From Alteromonadaceae bacterium BrNp21-10 (GTDB taxonomy: Bacteria > Pseudomonadota > Gammaproteobacteria > Enterobacterales > Alteromonadaceae), in contig JAUHQD010000012.1 of assembly GCA_030418115.1 (NCBI GenBank), positions 1 through 64,000 of the forward strand: a DNA stretch of 64,000 bases. The letters run 5' to 3'. The notes under the pieces are model-generated. The model was not told the origin of the DNA. It worked only from the letters and a program-made list of their open reading frames with translations, and did no database searches. Both the position numbers and the translations under genes were made by a program. Below, in pieces: positions 31,107 to 39,281 of the stretch. Position 1 is the first letter of the stretch. The number at the start of each line of letters is the position of its first letter.

Positions 31107-31336
31107 AATTGAATTAGCTCATTTAGATCGTGGTTGAATGGGTATTAATTAGCACCGCTATGCCTTGTAAGTATACCAATATTGGTTTTTCGACGTTAGC
31201 ATAAAACAGCTCATAAAATCGACACCCACCTCACCATTTTAAATGTTGTCTAGCCGAATGACTAACGTGGGTTGTTGTTAGTTTTTAATTAGCGTGGTTC
31301 AAGACACAACTTGCAAACAGCTGACAGCCACAGCAG

Positions 31337-31368
31337 TTCAGCCGCAATATCAATACAATACGGCTGAA
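31337..31368. repeat. 8-bp inverted repeat after the HDOD gene
   Basis: TTCAGCCG (31337-31344) and CGGCTGAA (31361-31368) are exact inverted copies with a 16-nt loop, placed 11 nt beyond the HDOD stop. No T run follows, so it is at best a weak or factor-dependent terminator. Confidence 0.5.
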
Positions 31369-31378
31369 TTTAGGGGGG

Positions 31379-32218
31379 TTATTTAAAGATGGCCTTAGCG
31401 TCTAACACTAGTGCTTTAAATTCTTCAGAATGTAAAATATTAACGTCTTCAAGAATGCCCTTTTTCTGGCAAATATTCAGAATGGTGTCTTTATAGCTAC
31501 TGATTGAACCAGATAACACCGCACCTAAGCGCACAAAATCCATATAGGAAACAGCATCTGTTTGAACTTTCAAGCTCCGCCAGTTTTCAGTAATTTGTAC
31601 CATTTCATCACTAAAGCCCCATTCACGCATAATAGTTCCACCTAAACGGCCAGCCAGCTTTTGAATAGCAACGTTTAAAAAAGTGGGATTGGCGAACACA
31701 TCTTCATGACGTTCTGCTTCACTTAAAATTGGCAACACCCCAATGTTGTGTACCAATACCGATAACGTCAACGCATCAGAATTAATCTTTTTATTAGCTT
31801 TAGGGGATCGTGAATACAATTTATAGGCGGCCATCGCATTGGCGGTGACGTCAACGGTCCGATCCCATAATTTGTTCAAAAAATCTTTAACAATTTCATT
31901 TTTTGAAACAAACAGTTGCTCCATAGCCAAGGCCGTGGAAATATTTTTAATTTGGCGTAAACCAATACGGGTTACCGCTTGCTGTAAACTTTCTACTTTT
32001 ACCGTGCGCCCCAAATACGCACTATTGGCGATTTTAATCATACGGGCACTTAAAGCGGGATCCTGACCAATAACATCAGCCATCATATTTAAGTTTGCGT
32101 CTGGATCGTCTGCAGCTTCTCTGACTTTTAACGCGATGGCGGGTAACGTGGGTAACACCAACGTGTCATTGTTAATTTTTTCTACCAAAATGGTTAACAA
32201 CGCATTTTCTGTAGACAT
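31379..32218 (-). CDS. HDOD domain protein
   Basis: HDOD domains are degenerate HD phosphohydrolase relatives that act as regulatory modules in signalling. The 279 residues begin with the typical LPTLPAIALKVREAADDPDANL, continue with VIGQDPALSARMIKIANSAYLG and RIGLRQIKNISTALA, and fill the whole protein with no attached output domain. The HD residues are not present as a functional pair. It stands alone, with 500 nt of noncoding sequence upstream. Its partner cannot be inferred. Confidence 0.87.
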   Translation of the reverse strand: MSTENALLTILVEKINNDTLVLPTLPAIALKVREAADDPDANLNMMADVIGQDPALSARMIKIANSAYLGRTVKVESLQQAVTRIGLRQIKNISTALAMEQLFVSKNEIVKDFLNKLWDRTVDVTANAMAAYKLYSRSPKANKKINSDALTLSVLVHNIGVLPILSEAERHEDVFANPTFLNVAIQKLAGRLGGTIMREWGFSDEMVQITENWRSLKVQTDAVSYMDFVRLGAVLSGSISSYKDTILNICQKKGILEDVNILHSEEFKALVLDAKAIFK

Positions 32219-32719
32219 ATTTCCATTCTCCGTACAAATATCGTTAATGCTGAGTAAATTTGATAATAGGATCTTAGAATAGAATACTACGACCTAACCA
32301 CTGCACAATCCCTATCCATTGGACTACTCCAATATTATGAACTCGCAAGCTTGTTATAAAAGACCTATAGATGCAAACTAATTCTATTCCCTAACGAGGA
32401 TAACTATAGCGTGTGATTTTAAGTTTGTGCAGTCGATAACAGCTTAACCTACTTTGCCTGTTTATTTTATAACCAAACATATGATATTTATAAAGAAATC
32501 TGCTAGTTCACATCATTAGATCAAATAATTATAGTAATAAATTGAGGCATTTTTGTTGTGAAAATTAGGGTTCCGGACCAACAAAATGGCTTAAGACACA
32601 AATGTTCATATTTATTCACAATACACAACATTTGAGCGTTCACTTAATATGGGTAAACACTAGGAGCGCAATGATATTTTGCTAAACTGGCTGCACAACA
32701 TCACATAAAAGAGACCAAC
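32219..32719. other. Noncoding gap with two 8-bp inverted repeats
   Basis: This 501-bp gap lies between divergent genes. It has no credible open frame. Two perfect 8-bp inverted repeats, each with a 20-nt spacer, sit in its right part: TTTTGTTG/CAACAAAA (32551-32586) and CAAATGTT/AACATTTG (32599-32634). They could be regulator sites or RNA structure ahead of the lipoprotein gene. The rest shows nothing I recognise. Confidence 0.5.
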
Positions 32720-34390
32720 ATGCAGCTCATTAAATCTACTGTGGCATTGTCCATCATCGCCTTAAGTGCTTGTAATCCAGCTTCGCAAAACACCAACAAT
32801 AGCCAACATGCAAACGCCGAATCTCCGCAAATACTTCAAAGCGCGCAAAACAGACTCGACATTTACCAACCGGTGGAGCTAAAAGTCGATTTATCAGCCT
32901 ATAGCGATAATCAAAAACAGATGTTGGCGTTATTAATCGACGCATCAATAATTATGGACAATTTATTTTGGCGCCAAGCCTTTGGCCAAAATAAACAGCA
33001 ATTTTTAAACAGCATTGACGATCCTAAAGTCCGTCAATTTGCCGACATCAATTATGGCCCTTGGGATAGATTAGCCGGCGATGCGCCCTTTTTAAGCCTG
33101 ACAAAGGATAAACCTTTAGGGGCTGAATTTTACCCTGCAGATATGACCAAAACAGAATTTGAACAAGCCGATGTAGCCGACAAGCGCAGTTTATATTCCG
33201 TCATAAAACGCAATCAACAAGGTCAACTAGTGAGCGTGCCCTACTCTCATTATTATCAACAAGAATTGGCGAGCGCCGCCAAGCTATTACGCCAAGCTGC
33301 ACCTTTAGCGGAAAACAGTGAATTTGCCAATTACTTGAACTTACGTGCAGACGCATTAGAAACCGACGACTATCAACCATCCGATTTTGCTTGGATGGAA
33401 ATGAAAACCAATCCCATCGAGCTAGTAATAGGTCCTATTGAATCCTATGAAGACCAGTTATTTGGCTATCGAGCCGCCTTTGAATCTTACGTACTGTTAA
33501 AGGATTTAGCTTGGAGCGAAAAACTAGCGAAATATGCGGCGTTTTTGCCTGAACTCCAAAAAGGGCTGCCCGTAGATGACCAATACAAACAAGAAATGCC
33601 CGGAGCCAACGCCGACTTGAATGCCTATGACGTAATTTATTATGCAGGTCATTCCAATGCGGGTAGTAAAACCATCGCCATTAACCTACCCAATGATGAA
33701 GAAGTACAACTACAAAAAGGCACTCGCCGTTTACAGCTTAAAAATGCCATGCAAGCCAAGTTTGAACAAATTATGGTGCCTATCGCCGAACAGTTAATCG
33801 TACCCGAACAACGCCAGCACATTACCTTTGACGCATTCTTCGCCAACACTATGTTCCACGAAGTGGCTCATGGTCTAGGCATTAAAAATACACTAGATGG
33901 TAGCAATACCGTACGTGGTGCACTCAAAGAACATGCTTCGGCACTAGAAGAAGGAAAAGCCGATATTCTAGGTTTATATATGATTAGCCAATTACTCGAA
34001 AAAGGCGCCATCGATAGCGGCACATTGGAAGATTATTACACCACCTTTATGGCAGGTATTTTTCGCTCAGTGCGATTTGGTGCCTCCAGCGCTCATGGTA
34101 AAGCCAATATGATCCGCTTTAATTTTTTCAAAGAGCATGGTGCCTTTAGCCGTGATGAAAATGGCCTATACAGCGTGAACATGGACAAAATGACCACTGC
34201 TATCGATGCACTTTCGGCATTAATCCTAACCTTACAGGGTGATGGTGATTACCAAGGTGTGAGTCAGCTAGTGGCTGATAAAGGTATTATTCAAGCGCAA
34301 TTAGCACAAGACTTAGCACGCTTAACCAAGGCACGTATACCGGTAGATATTACCTTTATTCAAGGTAAGTCGGTGTTAGGTCTGGAATAA
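32720..34390 (+). CDS. Zinc peptidase-like lipoprotein related to M49 (dipeptidyl peptidase III)
   Basis: The protein begins with a lipoprotein signal (lipobox LSAC, Cys at residue 18). A zinc motif HEVAH starts at residue 380 and is followed about 30 residues later by EEGKAD, the two metal-binding blocks of the M49 fold. Classical M49 enzymes have HEXXGH with a wider gap, so this is a divergent group often described as DPP III-like. The 556 residues are shorter than animal DPP III at about 740. It would act on peptides at the envelope. It stands alone between its own upstream gap and a strong terminator. Confidence 0.78.
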   Translation: MQLIKSTVALSIIALSACNPASQNTNNSQHANAESPQILQSAQNRLDIYQPVELKVDLSAYSDNQKQMLALLIDASIIMDNLFWRQAFGQNKQQFLNSIDDPKVRQFADINYGPWDRLAGDAPFLSLTKDKPLGAEFYPADMTKTEFEQADVADKRSLYSVIKRNQQGQLVSVPYSHYYQQELASAAKLLRQAAPLAENSEFANYLNLRADALETDDYQPSDFAWMEMKTNPIELVIGPIESYEDQLFGYRAAFESYVLLKDLAWSEKLAKYAAFLPELQKGLPVDDQYKQEMPGANADLNAYDVIYYAGHSNAGSKTIAINLPNDEEVQLQKGTRRLQLKNAMQAKFEQIMVPIAEQLIVPEQRQHITFDAFFANTMFHEVAHGLGIKNTLDGSNTVRGALKEHASALEEGKADILGLYMISQLLEKGAIDSGTLEDYYTTFMAGIFRSVRFGASSAHGKANMIRFNFFKEHGAFSRDENGLYSVNMDKMTTAIDALSALILTLQGDGDYQGVSQLVADKGIIQAQLAQDLARLTKARIPVDITFIQGKSVLGLE

Positions 34391-34406
34391 CGTTTCCCTA
34401 AGAAAT

Positions 34407-34436
34407 AAAAATCCCGACTTTAGTCGGGTTTTTTTA
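34407..34436 (+). terminator. Terminator of the M49-like gene
   Basis: CCCGACT (34413-34419) pairs with AGTCGGG (34422-34428), preceded by A and followed by seven or more T. The gene stop is 24 nt upstream. The A run also allows function towards hinT's opposite strand. Confidence 0.85.
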
Positions 34437-34465
34437 TCAATTACTTTTAGCGGATTACTCTATTA

Positions 34466-34834
34466 TCAGGCTCTTTTAATGCGTTCCTGATAAGGCGGCC
34501 AGCCCAATGGTTTACCGGCTAATAGATGTAGGTGCAAGTGATACACCGTTTGTCCGCCATCGTCGTTGCAGTTCATTACCACTCGGTAGCCATCAGCAGC
34601 AAAGCCTTTATCGGCGGCAATTTTTGCTGCTACGGTAAATAAATGGCCCACCACTTTTTCATCTTCTGGGGTGATGTCATTAACAGTAGCAATCGGCTTT
34701 TTAGGAATAATAAGCAAATGCACTGGCGCTTGCGGATTCACGTCACTAAAGGCCAACACGTCGTCATCTTCATAAACGATATCAGCAGGAATTTCTCGGT
34801 CGATAATTTTGCTAAAAATAGTGGGCTGGTTCAT
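34466..34834 (-). CDS. hinT: HIT-family nucleotide hydrolase (HinT)
   Basis: HinT proteins hydrolyse nucleoside phosphoramidates such as aminoacyl-AMP. The histidine triad H99-L-H101-L-H103 is intact, preceded by the Asn-rich [13 protein letters not shown] block. The 122 residues match bacterial HinT. It begins 14 nt after uppP on the same strand and may be the last gene of the folB-folK-uppP run. Confidence 0.93.
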   Translation of the reverse strand: MNQPTIFSKIIDREIPADIVYEDDDVLAFSDVNPQAPVHLLIIPKKPIATVNDITPEDEKVVGHLFTVAAKIAADKGFAADGYRVVMNCNDDGGQTVYHLHLHLLAGKPLGWPPYQERIKRA

Positions 34835-34848
34835 TTATGTATTCCTTC

Positions 34849-35646
34849 TTATAAAAAGACAAACGCTAATAAAATAACACCTAGGATCAAACGGTAGATA
34901 ACAAAGGGCAGCATGCCAATTTTAGAAATCCAACTTAAAAATAGCGTGATACAGATATAAGCACTAATAAAAGACAACAACATGCCAATGAGCATTGCCT
35001 GCCAATCTACAGGGTCACTGCTGCTAACTAAATCTAGCGACAACAGCAAGCCTGCACCCAATATGGTTGGAATAGATAATAAAAATGAAAAGCGGGCGGC
35101 GCTTTCTCTATCGAGCCCAGCCATCAATCCAGCGGTCATGGTAATGCCTGAACGGGAAGTGCCGGGGATCAATGCCCATACCTGCATCAAGCCAACAAAA
35201 ATGGCACTTTTCCATGTCAGTTGGTAAATGTTTTTATTTTGCTTAGCGCGATAATCGGCATACCACAACAACAAACCAAAACCGATAGTAGTGCAAGCAA
35301 TCACTAACGCTGAGCGGGCATACTCCACCACTAATGCTTTACCTAAAAAGCCAGCAATAACAGCGGGTATAGTGGCAATAATCACCCACCAAGCAAGTTT
35401 ACTCTGTTCGGTAACACGCCCGCCTAAACTGCTAAACCATGCCACCGTGAGCTTTTGAATATCAGCCCGAAAATAAATTAGCACGGCCAACAAACTGCCG
35501 ACATGCACCGCCACATCAAAGGCTAAGCCTTGATTGTCCCAACCGAATAATGCCGATGGCAAAATCAGGTGGCCAGAGCTAGAAATCGGCAGAAACTCGG
35601 TTATGCCCTGAATAATGGCCAATATAATGACTTCTAGGGTACTCAT
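34849..35646 (-). CDS. uppP: Undecaprenyl-diphosphatase UppP (BacA)
   Basis: UppP dephosphorylates undecaprenyl diphosphate to recycle the lipid carrier for peptidoglycan and other polymers. The polytopic 265-residue protein has the two family motifs: GITEFLPISSSGHL (14-27) with the catalytic Glu, and PGTSRSGIT (about 161-169). Its start overlaps the folK stop by 4 nt (ATGA). Confidence 0.96.
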   Translation of the reverse strand: MSTLEVIILAIIQGITEFLPISSSGHLILPSALFGWDNQGLAFDVAVHVGSLLAVLIYFRADIQKLTVAWFSSLGGRVTEQSKLAWWVIIATIPAVIAGFLGKALVVEYARSALVIACTTIGFGLLLWYADYRAKQNKNIYQLTWKSAIFVGLMQVWALIPGTSRSGITMTAGLMAGLDRESAARFSFLLSIPTILGAGLLLSLDLVSSSDPVDWQAMLIGMLLSFISAYICITLFLSWISKIGMLPFVIYRLILGVILLAFVFL

Positions 35647-36143
35647 AGTAAGGCATCCTCCCAGACAAAGTTAACCGGCCACAATTGCTGGGACGATTTA
35701 TCAAATTGCGCCCATAAAGTGTCATAACTCAGTTTTGCTAGTGGATGCAGCACGTCGCCAGCTAATTCTGATAGTGGCCATAACACAAAAGCATTATGCA
35801 ATATTTCACCACGGGGAAGTTCAACAGGCTGTTGGCACACAACATCATCATAAAGTAACAAATCGAGATCTAAGGTTCTTGGAGCAAACTTTTTATCACC
35901 ACGAATTCGCCCATTCACATCTTCAATTTTTTTCAGATGCTGGATCACCGCTTCAATGCTCATATCGGTTTGTGCTCTGGCGACCAAATTATAAAAATCA
36001 CTGCCTTCAAAGCCCACCGATTCACTTTCATATACCCGTGAAATAGCCAGCTCATCAAATGCGGCTTTTAATGCACTTAAACCCGCATTGATATGTTGTT
36101 GTCTATCGATATTACTACCGAGACTAATAAAAATAACTGCCAC
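35643..36143 (-). CDS. folK: HPPK, folate synthesis pyrophosphokinase FolK
   Basis: FolK transfers pyrophosphate from ATP to 6-hydroxymethyl-7,8-dihydropterin. The N-terminal FISLGSNI, the YESESVGFEGSDFYN substrate segment and the RTLDLDLLLYDD metal motif are intact in 166 residues. The start is GTG, sharing one base with the folB stop (TAGTG). It lies directly after folB, which makes its substrate, so two consecutive folate steps are coupled. Confidence 0.93.
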   Translation of the reverse strand: MAVIFISLGSNIDRQQHINAGLSALKAAFDELAISRVYESESVGFEGSDFYNLVARAQTDMSIEAVIQHLKKIEDVNGRIRGDKKFAPRTLDLDLLLYDDVVCQQPVELPRGEILHNAFVLWPLSELAGDVLHPLAKLSYDTLWAQFDKSSQQLWPVNFVWEDALL

Positions 36144-36496
36144 TAGGAAGCTGTCCTTGTTAATTGAATGGCCACATTACTGGCATCCGCTAAAATATTG
36201 GGCTTGCTTAAGGTTAATTGAATTTTATGACAATTAAATTGTGCAAATAGTGCAGCTATCATCGCGGCCGCTAAGGCCTCTAATAACTGAAAAGTGCTTT
36301 GCTTGGCCGTCAGCTGTAATAACTCAGCCACTTTGGCGTAATCTAAGGTATCAGCCACATCATCAGAATCACCTGCAGGCGCTAAATCAACGTCTATCTC
36401 AATATCTACCAACAGTGCTGTTTGACTAGTACGCTCCCAGTCGTACACGCCAATCAATGAGCTGACTTGCAGTCCTTGAATAAGAATCTTGTCCAA
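36143..36496 (-). CDS. folB: Dihydroneopterin aldolase FolB
   Basis: FolB cleaves dihydroneopterin to hydroxymethyldihydropterin. The 117 residues include IGVYDWERTSQTALLVDI with the conserved Glu and Tyr, DTLDYAKVAELL, and the C-terminal KPNIL motif. It is divergent from plsY across 118 nt, an order common in gammaproteobacteria, and leads folB-folK-uppP. Confidence 0.94.
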   Translation of the reverse strand: MDKILIQGLQVSSLIGVYDWERTSQTALLVDIEIDVDLAPAGDSDDVADTLDYAKVAELLQLTAKQSTFQLLEALAAAMIAALFAQFNCHKIQLTLSKPNILADASNVAIQLTRTAS

Positions 36497-36614
36497 TGTG
36501 CTTTAACCCTCGAAAATAGAATGGTGGAATGGGCTGAGATTTTTTTAAATTTCAGGTATGTTATCGCCCTAATGCCAATCCGCGCAGTGTAACCTTTTTT
36601 AACGACTGGATAAA

Positions 36615-37217
36615 ATGGCCACTCTCTTTATCTTAATGTTAGCAATAGCTTATCTCACTGGTTCTATTTCCAGTGCGGTACTGATCTGTAAAATTTTTAA
36701 GTTACCCGACCCTCGCCAATACGGCTCAGGCAATCCCGGCACTACTAATGTCTATCGTCTTGGCGGCCGTATTCCGGCAATACTAACCCTGGTATTTGAT
36801 GTACTCAAAGGTACGGTACCGGTGTGGGCGGGTTATTTTTTAAAAATCGATGCGATCTTACTCGGTTTTATTGGGATTGCGTCCTGTCTTGGGCATATTT
36901 ATCCGTTGTATTTTGGCTTTAAGGGCGGCAAAGCGGTCGCCACCGCCTTAGGTGCCATGTTACCTATCGGCTTAGATTTGTCAGGATTACTGATTGGTAG
37001 CTGGATAGTGACTGTTTTTATTAGCGGCTATTCTTCGTTGGCAGCGATCATTACGGTGTCACTGGCGCCGGTGTTTACTTGGTTTATTAAGCCGCTGTAT
37101 ACCATACCGGTTGCCATGCTTTCGCTACTGATTATCTTACGTCACAAAGACAATATTAAACGCCTATACCATGGTCGGGAAAGCCGCATCTGGGATAAAG
37201 GCAAAACCAACGAATAG
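36615..37217 (+). CDS. plsY: Glycerol-3-phosphate acyltransferase PlsY
   Basis: PlsY transfers an acyl group from acyl-phosphate to glycerol-3-phosphate, the first step of phospholipid synthesis. The 200-residue polytopic protein shows motif 1 near [13 protein letters not shown], motif 2 [15 protein letters not shown], and [10 protein letters not shown]. It converges on tsaD. Confidence 0.95.
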   Translation: MATLFILMLAIAYLTGSISSAVLICKIFKLPDPRQYGSGNPGTTNVYRLGGRIPAILTLVFDVLKGTVPVWAGYFLKIDAILLGFIGIASCLGHIYPLYFGFKGGKAVATALGAMLPIGLDLSGLLIGSWIVTVFISGYSSLAAIITVSLAPVFTWFIKPLYTIPVAMLSLLIILRHKDNIKRLYHGRESRIWDKGKTNE

Positions 37218-37236
37218 TACGAATAAAAAGCCGCGA

Positions 37237-38253
37237 TTAACTCACCGCGGGTAATTCTTCCAACGACCAACGGGGCTTAGCTTTCGCTCCTAGTTCAATA
37301 GTTTGCCCGGCTTTGAGGCGTTGTAATCCTGCATAAGCAATCATTGCCCCATTATCAGTACAAAATTCCTGCCGTGGATAAAACACCTGCCCACCCATTT
37401 TCGCCATCATTGCTGCCAGTTTTTGCTGTAATTGAATATTGGCACTGACACCACCAGCAATTACTAAGCGCTTCAAACCAGTTTGTTGCATCGCTCGTTT
37501 ACATTTTATCGCTAGGGTATCCACTACCGCTTCTTGAAATGCTAGAGCAATATTGGCCTTTGTTTGAGGAGTTAATTCTTGAGCGCGAATGGTATTAGCT
37601 GCAAAAGTCTTTAAACCACTGAAACTAAAATCCAATCCGGGCCTATCGGTCATAGGTCGTGGAAATTTATATATTCCACTTTCGCCTTGCTCGGCTAATT
37701 TAGCTAATAATGGCCCACCGGGATAATCAAGACCAAGTAATTTAGCGGTTTTATCAAAAGCTTCACCGGCAGCATCGTCAACGGATTCACCCAACACCAA
37801 ATATTGACCAATGCCGTTAACTTCAACCAACATGGTATGTCCGCCGGACACCAATAACGCCACAAAAGGAAATTCTGGTGGATTATCTTCCAGCATGGGC
37901 GCTAATAAATGTCCTTCCATATGATGCACCCCCACTGCGGGGCACCCCCAAGCATAGGCTAAACTACGCCCTACTGATGACCCGACTAATAACGCTCCTA
38001 CCAATCCGGGCCCTTGAGTAAAAGCAATGCCATCAATATCGCTTTGTGTAGAATCTGCCTCAAGTAACGCCTGCTTGATTAACGGCACAATTTTACGCAC
38101 ATGGTCACGGGAAGCTAATTCGGGTACTACACCGCCGTAATCTGCATGTAACTTTACTTGGCTATAGAGTTGGTGTGATAATAAGCCTTGTGTGTCGTCG
38201 TAAACCGCAATGCCGGTTTCGTCACAAGAGGTTTCTATTCCTAATACTCGCAT
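37237..38253 (-). CDS. tsaD: tRNA threonylcarbamoyladenosine transferase subunit TsaD
   Basis: TsaD transfers the threonylcarbamoyl group to A37 of ANN-decoding tRNAs. I start it at the ATG at 38253 ([20 protein letters not shown]), giving 338 residues. The longer frame to 38373 adds 40 residues without family similarity that cross the promoter region shared with rpsU. The metal-binding HMEGH is at 111-115, and [15 protein letters not shown] and a late Asp in CTDNGAM are intact. It is divergent from rpsU, the classic arrangement. Confidence 0.96.
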   Translation of the reverse strand: MRVLGIETSCDETGIAVYDDTQGLLSHQLYSQVKLHADYGGVVPELASRDHVRKIVPLIKQALLEADSTQSDIDGIAFTQGPGLVGALLVGSSVGRSLAYAWGCPAVGVHHMEGHLLAPMLEDNPPEFPFVALLVSGGHTMLVEVNGIGQYLVLGESVDDAAGEAFDKTAKLLGLDYPGGPLLAKLAEQGESGIYKFPRPMTDRPGLDFSFSGLKTFAANTIRAQELTPQTKANIALAFQEAVVDTLAIKCKRAMQQTGLKRLVIAGGVSANIQLQQKLAAMMAKMGGQVFYPRQEFCTDNGAMIAYAGLQRLKAGQTIELGAKAKPRWSLEELPAVS

Positions 38254-38446
38254 GTTTTTTCTACTGATTGTGCTCGATTTACTGGGCATTCTACCTGTCA
38301 GCAGAGTATTTCTCCATATTTCCCTTAGTTGGGGTTTACAAACACGGCCGATATGATTAGAATTCCGCACCATTTTTAACCACGTCGCCTAAGCTAAGGC
38401 GTCTGGCACAATTACAGTATATGTACATTTTTGAGGTGAGATTTTA

Positions 38447-38662
38447 ATGCCAATCGTTAAAGTAAGAGAAAACGAACCATTTGACGTAGCCCTGCGTCGT
38501 TTCAAACGTTCATGTGAAAAAGCGGGCGTTCTTTCAGAAGTTCGTCGTCGCGAATTTTTTGAAAAGCCAACTTGGGAACGTAAGCGTAAGAAAGCAGCGG
38601 CTAAAAAGCGTCATTTGAAGAAGTTAGCTCGCGAGAACGCACGTCGTATCAAATTATATTAA
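38447..38662 (+). CDS. rpsU: 30S ribosomal protein S21
   Basis: The 71-residue very basic protein ([20 protein letters not shown] and a Lys/Arg-rich tail) is S21. A strong GAGGTGA ribosome-binding site precedes the ATG. It starts the macromolecular-synthesis cluster rpsU-yqeY-dnaG-rpoD. A hairpin with T run follows its stop. Confidence 0.97.
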   Translation: MPIVKVRENEPFDVALRRFKRSCEKAGVLSEVRRREFFEKPTWERKRKKAAAKKRHLKKLARENARRIKLY

Positions 38663-38671
38663 TCTCACTCT

Positions 38672-38700
38672 GGGATCCTGATTTCTTGCGGATCCCTTTT
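38672..38700 (+). terminator. Partial terminator after rpsU
   Basis: GGGATCC (38672-38678) pairs with GGATCCC (38690-38696), followed by TTTT. As in E. coli, where a terminator between rpsU and dnaG limits downstream expression, it probably lowers read-through from the abundant rpsU transcript into yqeY. Confidence 0.65.
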
Positions 38701-38717
38701 GAGTTTCTGGTTACCCC

Positions 38718-39164
38718 ATGAGTTTAATTTTACAGTTAAAAGACGCCCAAATAGCGGCTATGCGTGCAAAAGATAAATTGCGCCTTGGCACTATTCGTAT
38801 GGCGATGGCTCAAGTCAAACAGATTGAGATCGACGAACGTCGTGAACTATCTGAAAGTGACGTACTCAGCCTGTTAACCAAAATGGTTAAGCAGCGTAAA
38901 GACGCAGCATCACAATTTACCGAAGCCGGTCGTGATGATTTAGCCAGTACTGAGTTAGCTGAAATAGAAATATTAAACTCGTTTTTACCGCAAGCACTAA
39001 CCGCAGATGAAGTAAAAAACTTAATCGAACAAGCGGTAAGTGAAACCGGTGCGGCAGGTATGCAAGACATGGGTAAACTCATGGCTTGGTTAAAGCCTAA
39101 AGCGGCTGGTCGCGCGGATATGGGTAAAATCAGCGGTCTTATAAAAGCCCGATTAACCGCTTAG
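38718..39164 (+). CDS. yqeY: GatB/YqeY-domain protein
   Basis: The 148-residue protein is a free-standing relative of the tRNA-binding tail domain of GatB. It contains RLGTIRMAMAQVKQIEIDER and the C-terminal GAAGMQDMGKLMAWLKPK block typical of YqeY. Its own function is not established. The place between rpsU and dnaG is a known variant of the cluster in many gammaproteobacteria. A strong terminator follows. Confidence 0.92.
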   Translation: MSLILQLKDAQIAAMRAKDKLRLGTIRMAMAQVKQIEIDERRELSESDVLSLLTKMVKQRKDAASQFTEAGRDDLASTELAEIEILNSFLPQALTADEVKNLIEQAVSETGAAGMQDMGKLMAWLKPKAAGRADMGKISGLIKARLTA

Positions 39165-39191
39165 TTCCAGAAAACGTATTCAGCAATTGCG

Positions 39192-39233
39192 CAAGCCGTA
39201 TCTTCGTGAGAAGGTACGGCTTGTTTTGTTTTT
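39192..39233 (+). terminator. Terminator between yqeY and dnaG
   Basis: CAAGCCGTA (39192-39200) pairs with TACGGCTTG (39215-39223), with a smaller inner stem and a TTTTGTTTTTT tail. It splits the cluster, so dnaG must use read-through or a promoter near 39234-39281. Confidence 0.85.
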
Positions 39234-39281
39234 TCCGTTTATTTTTCCGAATTAATATTTTTGAGACAGTTTTAAGCAGCT

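Noticed and set aside
38254-38373. N-terminal extension of TsaD by 40 residues
   Set aside because: The family starts at the conserved [12 protein letters not shown]; the extra residues cross the promoter region shared with rpsU.
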